64,000 nt of DNA from Multivorans sp965116445 (GTDB lineage Bacteria > Acidobacteriota > Thermoanaerobaculia > Multivoradales > Multivoraceae): the NCBI GenBank assembly GCA_965116445.1, contig OZ220688.1, positions 3,534,001-3,598,000 on the forward strand. Reading direction: 5' to 3'. Positions within the stretch are counted from its first letter, which is position 1. Every line of letters begins with the position of its first letter. Of the stretch, positions 42,881 through 51,723 are shown in pieces. The notes beneath the pieces are model-generated. The model did no database searches and had not been told where the DNA came from. It worked only from the letters and a program-made list of their open reading frames with translations. A program made the position numbers and the translations under genes.

Positions 42881-42979
42881 GGATGCCGACGGGAACCCGG
42901 GTGGCGCGGTCCCGCGCCACCCGCGAAACAGTCCGTGTGTCCGTCATCGGACGCACGGATGACACGTCGGCGTACCCGG
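42881..42979 (+). repeat. about 100-bp composite palindromic repeat, second copy
   Basis: GGATGCCGACGGGAACCCGG then GTGGCGCGGTCCCGCGCCAC and a GTGTCCG-TCAT-CGGACGC hairpin, ending TCGGCGTACCCGGT. It abuts the CoA-transferase stop codon and matches the copy at 41.6 kb in the same orientation. Confidence 0.7.
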
Positions 42980-45427
42980 TCAGCCGATGACCCCGCGGCG
43001 ACGGTGATCGGCGAGCTCTTCCGCCGACAGGCCGAGCAGGCCGCCGAGGATCGCGTCGGTGTGTTCGCCGAGCAGCGGCGCGCGGCGGGGGCGGAGATCC
43101 CGCCCTTCGATTCGAAACGGCGGTCCGACGAGTTCCAGGTCGCCCCATTCGGGGTGTTGGACCGTGGCGAAGGCGCCGCGGGCGCGAAGATGCGAGTCGG
43201 CGTACAGGTCGCGAGCGTCGCGCGACGGCGCGGCGGCCACGCCGGCGCCCAGGAGTTCCCTCGCCAGCCAGTCGCGGTCACGCTCCCGGGTCCAGTCGCC
43301 GATGATCCGGTCGAGCTCGGCTTCGTTCCGCTTGCGGGCGGCCGCGGTGGCGAAGCGCGGGTCCTCCGTCAGTTCGGAATGGCCCATCGTCGCCGCCAGG
43401 CGGGCGAATTCCTCGTCGCTGTGGACCTCGATCGCGAGCCAGCGGTCGATTCCCCAGCAGCGATAGACGCTGTGGGGCGCGGACGAGCGGTGCGCGTTGC
43501 CGGCGCGTTCGGGGATCTTCCCGGTCATCTCGTACTCGAGCAGCACTTCGCCGAGGATCGAACTGACGCCCTCGCACTGCGAGTAGTCGATGAACTGGCC
43601 TTCGCCGCTTCGTTCGCGGTGGTGGAGCGCCGCGACGATCGAGAAGGCGAGAGTGATCGCGTTCATCAGGTCGACGTCGCCGCCGCTGTGCGTCGGATGG
43701 TCGTCCGGGTAGCCGGAGATGTAGGCGCCGCCGGCGACGCCCTGGTGGACCATCGCGTAGCCGAGGTACTCGGTTTCCGGACCGCCGTGGCCGCGGCCCG
43801 ACGAGGACGCGACGACCAGCCCGGGGTTCACACGCTGCAGGTTCTCGTAGTCGAGGCCGAGCTTGACCATGGCTCCGGGACGCATGTTGTCGTAGATCAC
43901 GTCGCACTCGGCTGCGAGGCGCAGGGCGAGTTCGCGGCCCTCGGCCTGCGACAGGTCGAGGGCCAGGGACCGCTTGTTCAGGTTCATCGTGTTGAAGGCC
44001 ATGCCGGCGTCGGGACCGATCTTCTGCGGCGCCTCTTCGGCGCGCGGCCAGACGACGGAGCGACGGGTCAGGTCGAGGCGCTTGGGCCCCTCGACCTTGA
44101 TCACTTCGGCGCCCAGGGTCGAGAGCAGGACGCCCGCGTAGGGCCCGGCCCAGACCCAGGCGAACTCCGCGACGCGGATGCCCTCGAGCGGCAGGGCGGG
44201 TCCGGCCGCGGCGGCGACGGTTTCGCCGACCGATGACGCGATCGACGTTCGCGCGCCGGGGTCGTTGCCGTTCAGTTCGCTCCGGATCTCCGCCGCGTGC
44301 TCGCCCAGCAGCGGCGCCGGACGGGACACCCGCGGTTTGGACGCGCTCATCCGGTACGGCCAGCCGGCGTAGCGCTTCGGCCCCGTGCTCGGGTGGTCGA
44401 CCAGGGTGAAGTAGTTGCGTGCCGCGTACTGCTCGTAGGCCATCACGTCCGCGGCGTCGTGAATCGGGCCGACGGGAATGCCGAGACGGGCGGCGCGGTG
44501 GTAGAGGTCGTCGCGCGTCTGCTCGAGTGCCCAGGCGTCGATCTCGGGGGCGATCTCCATCAGGTGATGGCTGCGGTAGGCCATGTCTTTCCACTCGTCG
44601 CCCGCGCACCAGGAGGGCGAGCCCATCAGTTCGCGGAAGAGCACGAAGTGGTGGTCGTCGAAGGCGTTCAGGATCACGTAGCCGTCGCTGGTCCGCAGGC
44701 GGCCCATGGCGGGCGGCCGGTCCGGCACCCTCGACCAGGTCGTCTCGTGGTAGCGGGCGCTGGCGAGGAGCGGCGCCACCATGCTGACCATCACGTCCTG
44801 GATCGAGACATCGACCCTGGCGCCGTCGCCGCCGCGGCGGCGCCCATACAGCATGGACGCGACGGCGAGCGCCGTGACCAGGCCGGCGTGGTAGCCGGCC
44901 TGATGACCGCCCAGGGTGACCGGTGCCCGGTCGACGTCGCGGGACCGTACCGGCATCTGGTTGACGAGACCGCCGCCGTGGGTGAGGGTCAGTTCCCCGG
45001 CCGGGGCGGCGGCCCTCGGGCCGGCAAGGCCGTAGGGAGTCACCGCGGCGACGATCAAGTCGTCTGGCGCCTCGACGGACGGTTGCCGGTCTGTGATCAG
45101 GACCGCGGCGCCGTCGAGCAGGGCGCCGAACGTCTCGCGGTCGCCGTCGTCGTCCAGGTCGAGGACGATCCCTCGCTTGCTCGTGTTGCAGTAGAGGAAT
45201 AGCGGCGAGCCTTCCGGGTCGAGGGTCTTCGCCGGGTCGCCGCCGGTCGCCCGACGGGCCCGGTCGCCGGCCGGCGGCTCGACCTTGATCACGTCGGCCC
45301 CGAGGTCGGCCAGCAGCTTCCCGCAGTACGGGCCGGCGACGCCCTCGGCGAGTTCGATCACCCGGAAGCCGGCGAACGGTCCGTCGGCTGTCTCTGTTTC
45401 GGGAGCTTCCTTCTCCGAATTCGTCAT
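42980..45427 (-). CDS. two-domain CaiB/BaiF-family CoA transferase
   Basis: An 815-residue fusion of two family III CoA-transferase units, about twice the usual 400. ATG 45427 starts MTNSEKEAP and overlaps the upstream serine-hydrolase stop by four bases (ATGA). Domain 1 has FRVIELAEGVAGPYCGKLLADLGADVIKVE and the IQDV segment with Asp211 at the position of the catalytic Asp of formyl-CoA transferase. Domain 2 (about 400 onward) has RVAEFAWVWAGPYAGVLLSTLGAEVIKVEGPKR and DYSQCEG, where that position is Glu. A pseudo-dimer with one active half is likely. Acyl acceptor and donor are unknown. Confidence 0.88.
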   Translation of the reverse strand: MTNSEKEAPETETADGPFAGFRVIELAEGVAGPYCGKLLADLGADVIKVEPPAGDRARRATGGDPAKTLDPEGSPLFLYCNTSKRGIVLDLDDDGDRETFGALLDGAAVLITDRQPSVEAPDDLIVAAVTPYGLAGPRAAAPAGELTLTHGGGLVNQMPVRSRDVDRAPVTLGGHQAGYHAGLVTALAVASMLYGRRRGGDGARVDVSIQDVMVSMVAPLLASARYHETTWSRVPDRPPAMGRLRTSDGYVILNAFDDHHFVLFRELMGSPSWCAGDEWKDMAYRSHHLMEIAPEIDAWALEQTRDDLYHRAARLGIPVGPIHDAADVMAYEQYAARNYFTLVDHPSTGPKRYAGWPYRMSASKPRVSRPAPLLGEHAAEIRSELNGNDPGARTSIASSVGETVAAAAGPALPLEGIRVAEFAWVWAGPYAGVLLSTLGAEVIKVEGPKRLDLTRRSVVWPRAEEAPQKIGPDAGMAFNTMNLNKRSLALDLSQAEGRELALRLAAECDVIYDNMRPGAMVKLGLDYENLQRVNPGLVVASSSGRGHGGPETEYLGYAMVHQGVAGGAYISGYPDDHPTHSGGDVDLMNAITLAFSIVAALHHRERSGEGQFIDYSQCEGVSSILGEVLLEYEMTGKIPERAGNAHRSSAPHSVYRCWGIDRWLAIEVHSDEEFARLAATMGHSELTEDPRFATAAARKRNEAELDRIIGDWTRERDRDWLARELLGAGVAAAPSRDARDLYADSHLRARGAFATVQHPEWGDLELVGPPFRIEGRDLRPRRAPLLGEHTDAILGGLLGLSAEELADHRRRGVIG

Positions 45428-47205
45428 TTCAGTTTGTACGCCTCCCGCGCGGAGCGCAGCCACTCGTGGTCGTCGCCGTCCCCGAAGTAGTAGAAGACCG
45501 CCCCGTTCGGCAGCATCAGAACCCCGACGCCGCCGTAGCCCAGCATCTGGCGCACCCAGATCTGCCCGGTGCCGGCGGCGCTGGAAGTCACCTCGATCTG
45601 TCGCGACCAGACGGAGTTGTTGTACTTGTTCGGCTTGGCCTGGTGAACGGCGTCGAGGCCGCGGTCGTCGGGGTTCTCCTGCATGGTCGCGGCCAGGATG
45701 TCCGGATGGAGGACCTGCCGGTCGCCGATCTTGCCGCGCTGGGCGTTCATCAGATTCGCGATCTTGAGGATGTCGTCCGGGGTCCAGAACATGCCGAAGC
45801 CGCCGAAGGGCCGGCCGTCGGCACGGTTGTCGGTTCGTACCGGCTGCAGCGCGCCGGCCGACAAACCCAGGGGAATGTAGACCTCGTCGGCGACGAATCC
45901 CGGCAGGTCGGCCGGCTTCTTCTTCGTGGCGCCTGTCAGCCGGCCGACATACTCGGTCATCGCGTAGGTGAGCAGGAAGGTGTCCGTCGTGTGGTACACC
46001 CAACGCCGCGCGGGCGGCTCCTTCGCGGTAAAGGCCAGGGCGCCGCGGAGCTTCCGGTTCTGGTTCTCGACGACGAAGAAGTTCAGCTCGGTCGTCGTGT
46101 CCTTCTCGTCCTCCTGGTCGCCGGGATCCCAGTAGTGCCCGGTCGCCATGTCGAGCAGGTGCTCGAAGGTCACGTCCTGCCAGGCGCCCTTGGGCGGCTT
46201 CGGCAGATAGTCCCTGAGGTGCAGGCCGGCGAACTCCTCGCCGTGAATCTGGGCCAGCCGCATCAGCGCGACCGCGGCGAAGGCGGTCTTCGCGGTGGAG
46301 TAGGACGGCAGGCGAATCTGGTCCGGGTAGGGATAGTCGCCGTGCCGGGTGCGGACCGGGCCTGCGTAGTGGACGCCGTCGAAGGCGACGCCGTAGGCGG
46401 TGATGTGTTCGCGGTCCATGCCGCCGGCGAACGACTGCGGGTAGACCTGGGACCGCGGGTAGTCGTCCCGGATTCGGTCGATCGGGCGCACCGGTATTCG
46501 GGCGGCGACCTCGGCGGCGTAGGCGGCCGCGACCGCTCCGGCGTCCGGCGCAACGCCGGCCACAAACCGGGTGGGGCCGGCGTCCCAGAGGTCGAACTTG
46601 AAGTACTTGCAGGTTTCCTGGGTCACCTGGAAGGCGGCCGGCGACGTGCTGTTGCCGTCGAACAGGAAGGACACGACGCCGTGATACGCGCAGTTCTGAT
46701 TGCGCTCGACCAGGGTGATCGGCAGCGAGGCCCGGCTGCTGCCGCCGTCTCCGCGCTCGCTCCAGATGCGCCCCGCGCCGACGATCGCGTTCCAGTACGC
46801 GTCGCCCGTGAAGCGGAGACCCCGGTTGGCCGGGATCAGGTGGGAGCCGCTCTGGGTGAGAACGACGGTGAGCCTCGGGATGCGGCGCAGCGCGGAGGTG
46901 ATTGGAGGTTCGAGAGCCCGCGAATAGAAGTCGTGGTGAACGGTCCACGAAGAGGCGCCGCCGCCGAAGAGCTGGAGCGTTCCATCCATCTCGTGGCGTG
47001 GCGCCGCGGCGTTCTCCGGCAGCGCGAAGGCCGAGTTGTCGATCGGCGACGGCAACTCTCCGGCTTGCAGTTGAGCCGCCGGCAGCAGGCTCCGCTCGAC
47101 CTCGCCCGATCCGGCCAGGGGATCGCCGGGAAGGTTGGCGGCCGTCGCGGGCGGTGCGGCGCCCACCGCGAAGGCGAGCAGCAACACGGAGCGGAAAGAG
47201 AGCAT
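45424..47205 (-). CDS. beta-lactamase-fold serine hydrolase, exported
   Basis: A 593-residue protein, longer than the typical 350-400. ATG 47205 begins a signal peptide (LLLAFAVGAAPPATAA). The first 270 residues are not recognised. The catalytic S-x-x-K is in LPSYSTAKTAFA (about 300), and a later Tyr is in YHTTDTFLLTYAM. Family members are carboxypeptidase- or esterase-like (class C beta-lactamase/EstB group). A fold with an extra N-terminal domain and the operon with a CoA transferase suggest an acyl ester or amide substrate, which is inference. Confidence 0.8.
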   Translation of the reverse strand: MLSFRSVLLLAFAVGAAPPATAANLPGDPLAGSGEVERSLLPAAQLQAGELPSPIDNSAFALPENAAAPRHEMDGTLQLFGGGASSWTVHHDFYSRALEPPITSALRRIPRLTVVLTQSGSHLIPANRGLRFTGDAYWNAIVGAGRIWSERGDGGSSRASLPITLVERNQNCAYHGVVSFLFDGNSTSPAAFQVTQETCKYFKFDLWDAGPTRFVAGVAPDAGAVAAAYAAEVAARIPVRPIDRIRDDYPRSQVYPQSFAGGMDREHITAYGVAFDGVHYAGPVRTRHGDYPYPDQIRLPSYSTAKTAFAAVALMRLAQIHGEEFAGLHLRDYLPKPPKGAWQDVTFEHLLDMATGHYWDPGDQEDEKDTTTELNFFVVENQNRKLRGALAFTAKEPPARRWVYHTTDTFLLTYAMTEYVGRLTGATKKKPADLPGFVADEVYIPLGLSAGALQPVRTDNRADGRPFGGFGMFWTPDDILKIANLMNAQRGKIGDRQVLHPDILAATMQENPDDRGLDAVHQAKPNKYNNSVWSRQIEVTSSAAGTGQIWVRQMLGYGGVGVLMLPNGAVFYYFGDGDDHEWLRSAREAYKLK

Positions 47206-47253
47206 GGCGGCTGATGGTAGCTTGCCCGCGATGTCCCAAGTCACGAGTCAGGC

Positions 47254-48159
47254 ATGTACGTCCATCTGATCGACGGCACCTACGAGCTCTTCCGGCACCA
47301 CTTCGGTGCCCCGAGCTACCAGAACGATGACGGGATGGAGGTCGGCGCGGTGCGGGGCGTCGTCTTCTCGCTGCTCGGGATGTTCCGTGACGGTGCGACC
47401 CATATGGCCGTGGCGACCGACCATGTGATCGAGTCGTTCCGCAACGATCTCTGGCCCGGCTACAAGACCGGCGAGGGCATCGACCAGGAACTGCTGGACC
47501 AGTTCCCGCTGCTTGAGGAAGCACTGGCCGCTGCAGGCATCGCCGTGTGGCCGATGGTGGAGCACGAAGCGGACGACGGACTGGCCAGCGGCGCGGCGAT
47601 GGCGGCCGCGGACGAGCGCGTCGTCGAGGTTCGGATCTGCACGCCGGACAAGGACCTGGCCCAGTGCGTGGACGCGGGCCGGGGCGGTCGGATCGTCCAG
47701 GTCGACCGACGGCGCGGTGTGCGCTGGGCCGCCGACGGCATCCGGGAGAAGTTCGGCGTCGAACCGGAGTCGATCCCCGACTACCTGGCCCTGGTCGGCG
47801 ACAGTGCCGACGGCTTCCCGGGCCTGCGGGGCTGGGGCGCCAAGTCGGCGGCGGCGGTGCTGGCGCACTACGTCCACCTGGAGGAGATACCGGACGAACC
47901 CTGGAAGTGGAAGGTCAAGGTGCGGAGCCGGGACCGGCTGGCGGCGACGCTGAGGGAGGAGCGGGAGGCCGCGGAGTTGTTCCGCGAACTTGCCACTCTG
48001 GTGCGGGACGCACCGGTCAGCGCCTCGGTCGACGAGCTGCGGTGGCGGGGACCCGCCCCGGAACTGGCGACCATTGCGGAGAGGCTGAAGGCGCCGGGGC
48101 TCGTGCAGCAGGTTGAGCGCCTGGCCGACGGTTCCGGTCGGGACTTGCCCCGGCGTTAG
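47254..48159 (+). CDS. 5'-3' exonuclease (FEN/Pol I N-terminal family)
   Basis: A 301-residue protein, the size of the exonuclease domain of DNA polymerase I. It starts MYVHLIDGTYELFRHHFGAP. Acidic metal-ligand motifs are WPMVEHEADDGLASGAAMAA and ICTPDKDLAQCVD, and the helix-hairpin-helix is LVGDSADGFPGLRGWGAKSAAAVL. These enzymes remove RNA primers and flaps in replication and repair. It is divergent from the serine hydrolase gene with a 48-bp gap. The C-terminal 60 residues are not assigned. Confidence 0.9.
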   Translation: MYVHLIDGTYELFRHHFGAPSYQNDDGMEVGAVRGVVFSLLGMFRDGATHMAVATDHVIESFRNDLWPGYKTGEGIDQELLDQFPLLEEALAAAGIAVWPMVEHEADDGLASGAAMAAADERVVEVRICTPDKDLAQCVDAGRGGRIVQVDRRRGVRWAADGIREKFGVEPESIPDYLALVGDSADGFPGLRGWGAKSAAAVLAHYVHLEEIPDEPWKWKVKVRSRDRLAATLREEREAAELFRELATLVRDAPVSASVDELRWRGPAPELATIAERLKAPGLVQQVERLADGSGRDLPRR

Positions 48160-48574
48160 AGCAGCCCGGCTGCCCGTCGCGTGACTGAGCGGGGCCGGAG
48201 CTTTGAGCCGTACTGCCTTCCCTTCACCAGAACGCGTGACCGCGCGTGAGCGGGGCCGGGGCTCTTCTGACGCCCTGGTGACGCTTTCCTGACGCTTTGG
48301 CGCTCGGGCGGGTACCGGCTTGCGAGCCGGTGTTGCCGCGGCGAGACTCACCGGTGCCATGTGCCGCCCTGCCGATGCGCCGCCTCGGCTTGTGCTCGGT
48401 AAGTGGTGTTGTCAAGCCCTTTTCGGCATGCGGGCCGTGTTTTCGCCGTTTTCGCGCCTGAATCAAGGTCGGTCGGGGCCGTTCGACTTCCTCCGGCACG
48501 GTCCGGTCACGCGAGGAACCCGGCCCGCGTCCGAGGCGAAGCGTCGGACGCCAAAGGCCGCCAACCGCACCGCC
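48160..48574. other. non-coding stretch downstream of the recombinase remnant
   Basis: No convincing gene. It contains two related segments with GAGCGGGGCCGG at about 48188 and 48249, three 11-bp direct repeats beginning TGACGC at 48268, 48279 and 48290 (period equal to one helical turn), and the hairpin ACCGGCT-TGCG-AGCCGGT (48314-48331). Bases around 48415-48450 are more AT-rich than the neighbourhood. Such features would fit recombinase or attachment-site sequence, which is not proven. Confidence 0.55.
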
Positions 48575-49587
48575 TCACAGGAAGCCGTCGCCGGCATGGT
48601 CCCTGAAGGCGTCGGCCTGCCTGATGTAGCGGAGCACCATGCCGGGGCTCTGGTGTCTGGTGACCTCCATGATCTTGTCCAGCCGTGCGCCGGCCTCGGC
48701 GGCGCTGGTGACGAAGCCGGCGCGGAGCGAGTGCCCGGAGTAGTCGGCCGGGTCGAGGCCGATGCCGCCGACATGGCGCTTGACCAGGCGGCCGACGTCG
48801 GTTGGGTGCAGCGGCCGGTTCTGGAGGTGGCCGCCGCGCCGCAGGGTCTGGAACAGCGGTCCGTGTTCGATTCCCGCAAGTTGCAGCCAGGAGCGCAGTC
48901 GGCTGACGGGGCGGATCCGTTCTCCCTCGGGCACGGCGATGCGCTGGCCCTTGCCGGCCTGGTCGGTCTTCGAGCGGCGGATGTGCAGGAACATGCCGTC
49001 CGGCCCGTGGGCGGGGCCGGTGAACTCCACGTCGGCCACCTCGAGGGCGCAGATCTCGGAGCGTCGCAGGGCGGCGGCGAAGCCGACGGCGATGACGGTC
49101 GCGTCGCGCGCGGCCCGGGTTCGCGCGTTGCCGCGCCGGGAGAGTTCGTCGCAACGGGCGAGAACGCGGGCGACATGGCGGGCGCAGAGCGCCTTGACCT
49201 GGCGCGCCCCCGGTCGGTTGAGAGGCGCGACAGGCCGCGCAGGACGTTGGCGACGTCCGGGTCCCTGACCGGCGAGGGGCGGTTCCGGTCGCCGTAGGTC
49301 CGGTTGATCGCGGCGACGGTGACCCGGATGGTGGCCAGGGCGAGCGGTTCACCCCTCCTCGTGGTGGCCCGGCCCGACCGGGGTTCGCCGGCCAACGCGA
49401 CGAGGAAGGCGGCGACCTGGTCGGGGCTGGCCTGCATCGGGTCGAGGCGTCGCCGTTCGCACCAGGCGGCGAAGCGCCGCCAGCCCTTGCGATAGGCGCT
49501 GCGCGTGTTCCTGGAGAGCGAGGTGCGTCTCGCGTCGTGGACGGAAATCGCCCTTGCTGCCGGGTTCTTCGGTTGTCGAGTTTCCAC
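48575..49587 (-). pseudogene. tyrosine recombinase/integrase, broken by a one-base frameshift
   Basis: The N-terminal SAM-like core-binding part (NTRSAYRKGWRRFAAWCERR) starts at GTG 49587. The catalytic domain continues in another frame: ALRRSEI (Arg), RSKTDQ, GHSLRAGF (His-x-x-Arg), TRHQSP (His) and LRYIRQ (Tyr). The frame changes at a run of five C at 49207-49211. A sixth base would give the continuous reading RGARQVKALCARHV, and the whole protein would then be about 337 residues with all catalytic residues. It is thus a recent decay, a sequencing error, or a shift at the run. Confidence 0.82.
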
Positions 49588-50057
49588 CAGAGTCCTTCCT
49601 TCCGCCAGTCATCAGTTCTTCGCGGCCTTCCCGGTCGACGGCCCTGATCCGGGCGCGCGACTCTCCCCGTTCCGCGGTCCCCGTTCGAGCCGCTTCGGAG
49701 CGTCGTTCGAGGCGGGTTTCCGGCGCTTTCGTAGCGCGTCCTAACACCACTGATCGAGCAGTACCGTGCCTTGGCAACGACAGGTCAGGGCCTCGTGTCA
49801 GCCGTCAGCCGGATTCGCCGGCGGGGTCGTGCGGGCGCCGGGGACGTGGCCTGCGGAACCCGGGCGATGACAAGCACGGCACTTTTTTTCCTGGAGGTGA
49901 TGCGCGGCTGAGAAGGCCGTCCGGCGGGATGTCCGCTGGAAGCAGTTGAACACGGATTGCGGCGGGGGATTCGCTCCCGCCGTCCTGAAACAGGGACGGC
50001 CGATGCCGTCCCGGATTGAGCCGGCTGTCCTTGGGGCGCCGGTCTAAGGAGAAAGAG
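49588..50057. other. 470-bp leader/intergenic region upstream of the exported protein gene
   Basis: No gene is supported. It contains a run of seven T at 49883-49889 after a GC-rich stretch (possible terminator) and the perfect hairpin GGGACGGC-CGAT-GCCGTCCC (49993-50012). The upstream arm GCCGTCC near 49979 could instead pair with GGACGGC, so two alternative folds compete. The CCGGC...GCGCCGG segment lies just before the strong SD AAGGAGAAAGAG. The arrangement looks like a structured 5' leader. Confidence 0.5.
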
Positions 50058-51248
50058 TTGAAGAACTATCTCATTGGCGCGCTTCTCATCTGCGCCATTC
50101 CCGCTGTTGCCGTCGGTCAGGTGACCGTCACTTGCGAGACCTGCACCCACGAGGTGTCCGTCTATATGGGCACCGGCGGATTCATCGCTGAGTCGGAAGA
50201 CCCCGACATGGTGGCCTGGGTCTCCACTTGCGGCGGCGTGACCACCTCGGGTGAACTGGAGCCGAACGACGACGGCGTCGTGTCGGGTCTCTTCACCATG
50301 GAAAACGGCCTCGCGTGCAACGCGGACGGCGGTTCCTTCCAGATCGGCCCCGTCATGGACGGCGGCTGGTTCTGGATCAACGACGCGGACAACTCGGCGG
50401 TAGGCAGCCTGGTGGCCAAGAGCCTCTTCGATGACAAGGGCAAGCCCCTGGGTGACGAGGTCGCCCCCACGGACGCCGGCGACAGCGTGACGACGACTGG
50501 CGGTAAGGGTGCCGTCCTGCTGAGTCATGCGAGCGGCCGCGTCGGCATCCTGCCGACGCTCCTGCCGGCAGCGCCGATGGAACAAGCCAAGGTCAACAGG
50601 TGCTCGTACACCGGCAAGGCTCCCTACGACAGGGAAACCGCGAACTGCATGCTCGGCGACGGCAAGACCGTGATCCACGTTCTGGGTCCGCGCGATCCGT
50701 ACACGGGCAAGAACACGGACGGTGAGAGGGTCTCTCGGCCGACAGTCACCGGCAGAAGCGTAGAGGTCACGGTGGACCTCTGGGGCAACGGCTCCGGTCA
50801 CTTCACATCAGCCCCTGACGGTGACGCTCGGCTGGGACACCACCCTGGAGGGACTCCGCTTGCTCTCGGCGGTTCGGGAAACGATGACACGGTTGGTTTC
50901 ACCGCATCTCTCGCCGTGAGCATAGGGAACGTGACATCCATTCCGGCATCAGAAGGGCCTGCCGGCATGACTTTCGCGGTTGAGGAGAATGTGGGAACCC
51001 TGACCATCGGTCCTGACACCGACTACTGCGATGCCGCCGCCAAGCCTCCGAAGAACCACACGGCGACGGTGACCATCCGCGCGTACGTCGCTACGGGTGA
51101 GGAGAATCAGGTCACGCCGATGATCTATACCGATCCAGGCAGCAGGCAGGCAGCGATGACGACGATCAACGTGGTCTGCCCGGCGGCCTCCGCCAACCAG
51201 GGCGTGGAACTCGTCCCCGACAACCCGTTCCCGACCGGCCGCGAGTAA
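50058..51248 (+). CDS. exported protein of unknown function
   Basis: A 396-residue protein with TTG start at 50058, supported by the SD AAGGAG and a signal peptide (LKNYLIGALLICAIPAVAVGQ). The mature part begins VTVTCETCTHEVSVYMG and contains several Cys pairs, many Gly, Thr and Asn residues and a C-terminal PNDNPF-like tail. This composition fits a secreted or surface-layer-like protein. No family is recognised. A strong SD, structured leader and strong downstream terminator suggest high expression. Codon use and composition do not stand out from the neighbours. Confidence 0.65.
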   Translation: MKNYLIGALLICAIPAVAVGQVTVTCETCTHEVSVYMGTGGFIAESEDPDMVAWVSTCGGVTTSGELEPNDDGVVSGLFTMENGLACNADGGSFQIGPVMDGGWFWINDADNSAVGSLVAKSLFDDKGKPLGDEVAPTDAGDSVTTTGGKGAVLLSHASGRVGILPTLLPAAPMEQAKVNRCSYTGKAPYDRETANCMLGDGKTVIHVLGPRDPYTGKNTDGERVSRPTVTGRSVEVTVDLWGNGSGHFTSAPDGDARLGHHPGGTPLALGGSGNDDTVGFTASLAVSIGNVTSIPASEGPAGMTFAVEENVGTLTIGPDTDYCDAAAKPPKNHTATVTIRAYVATGEENQVTPMIYTDPGSRQAAMTTINVVCPAASANQGVELVPDNPFPTGRE

Positions 51249-51436
51249 GGGAGGGAACGGTCAAGCGATCAGACGGCAGCGCCGGGAGGTTCACGGGGTG
51301 ATCATCAGCACCCTCTCCTTCCTTCCGCACGCCGCCGGGCAGCGATGGAGGTCCAATCTCAGGCCGTCTGTCCAAACGAAACAACCTGAGTGATGAATAG
51401 CGCATAACCCGCTCTTTCGTCGCTGCCAAACTTCCG

Positions 51437-51470
51437 GGGCGCCGGGCCGCAAGGCCCGGCGCCCTTTCTT
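51437..51470 (+). terminator. strong intrinsic terminator of the exported protein gene
   Basis: GGGCGCCGGGCC-GCAA-GGCCCGGCGCCC, a perfect 12-bp stem with a GNRA loop, followed by TTTCTT. It lies 188 bp after the stop codon, so the transcript has a long 3' untranslated part. Confidence 0.85.
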
Positions 51471-51723
51471 CATCGACCGGCCGCGGCGGGTGGCCTCGGC
51501 GCGGGCGTTCCGGGCCTGTCGCGGCGGAGGCGGTCGATGGGCCGCCGCGGCGCCGAGCCACGAGGACCATGCCTCGCCGAGGACTTCAAAGCCGCGCGTC
51601 TTCGCCTGAACCCTGACCGCCGGGCGAAACGCGGGCTCTGACGGCAGGCCGGCCAAGGCGGTGGTACCCCGGCCGCCCGGCGGGTGTTCGTCCTTTGCCA
51701 GCGCCGGTAGGATCCGGCCCGCC
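51471..51723. other. spacer before the MTHFR gene
   Basis: About 250 bp with no gene and no hairpin with a T-run. A weak SD-like TAGGAT lies 13 bp before the GTG 51724. Confidence 0.5.

Noticed and set aside
42980..47524. A single 1514-codon minus-strand frame through the CoA transferase and serine hydrolase region
   Set aside because: The part above 45427 is a shadow of the serine hydrolase; the ATGA overlap shows two separate genes.
49880..50057. Known riboswitch (TPP, cobalamin or c-di-GMP) in the leader
   Set aside because: CTGAGA occurs at about 49908, but the other conserved elements of those classes are not present.
48160..51720. An integron with cassette array
   Set aside because: The recombinase lacks the extra IntI-specific domain and no attC-like sites or cassettes are found.
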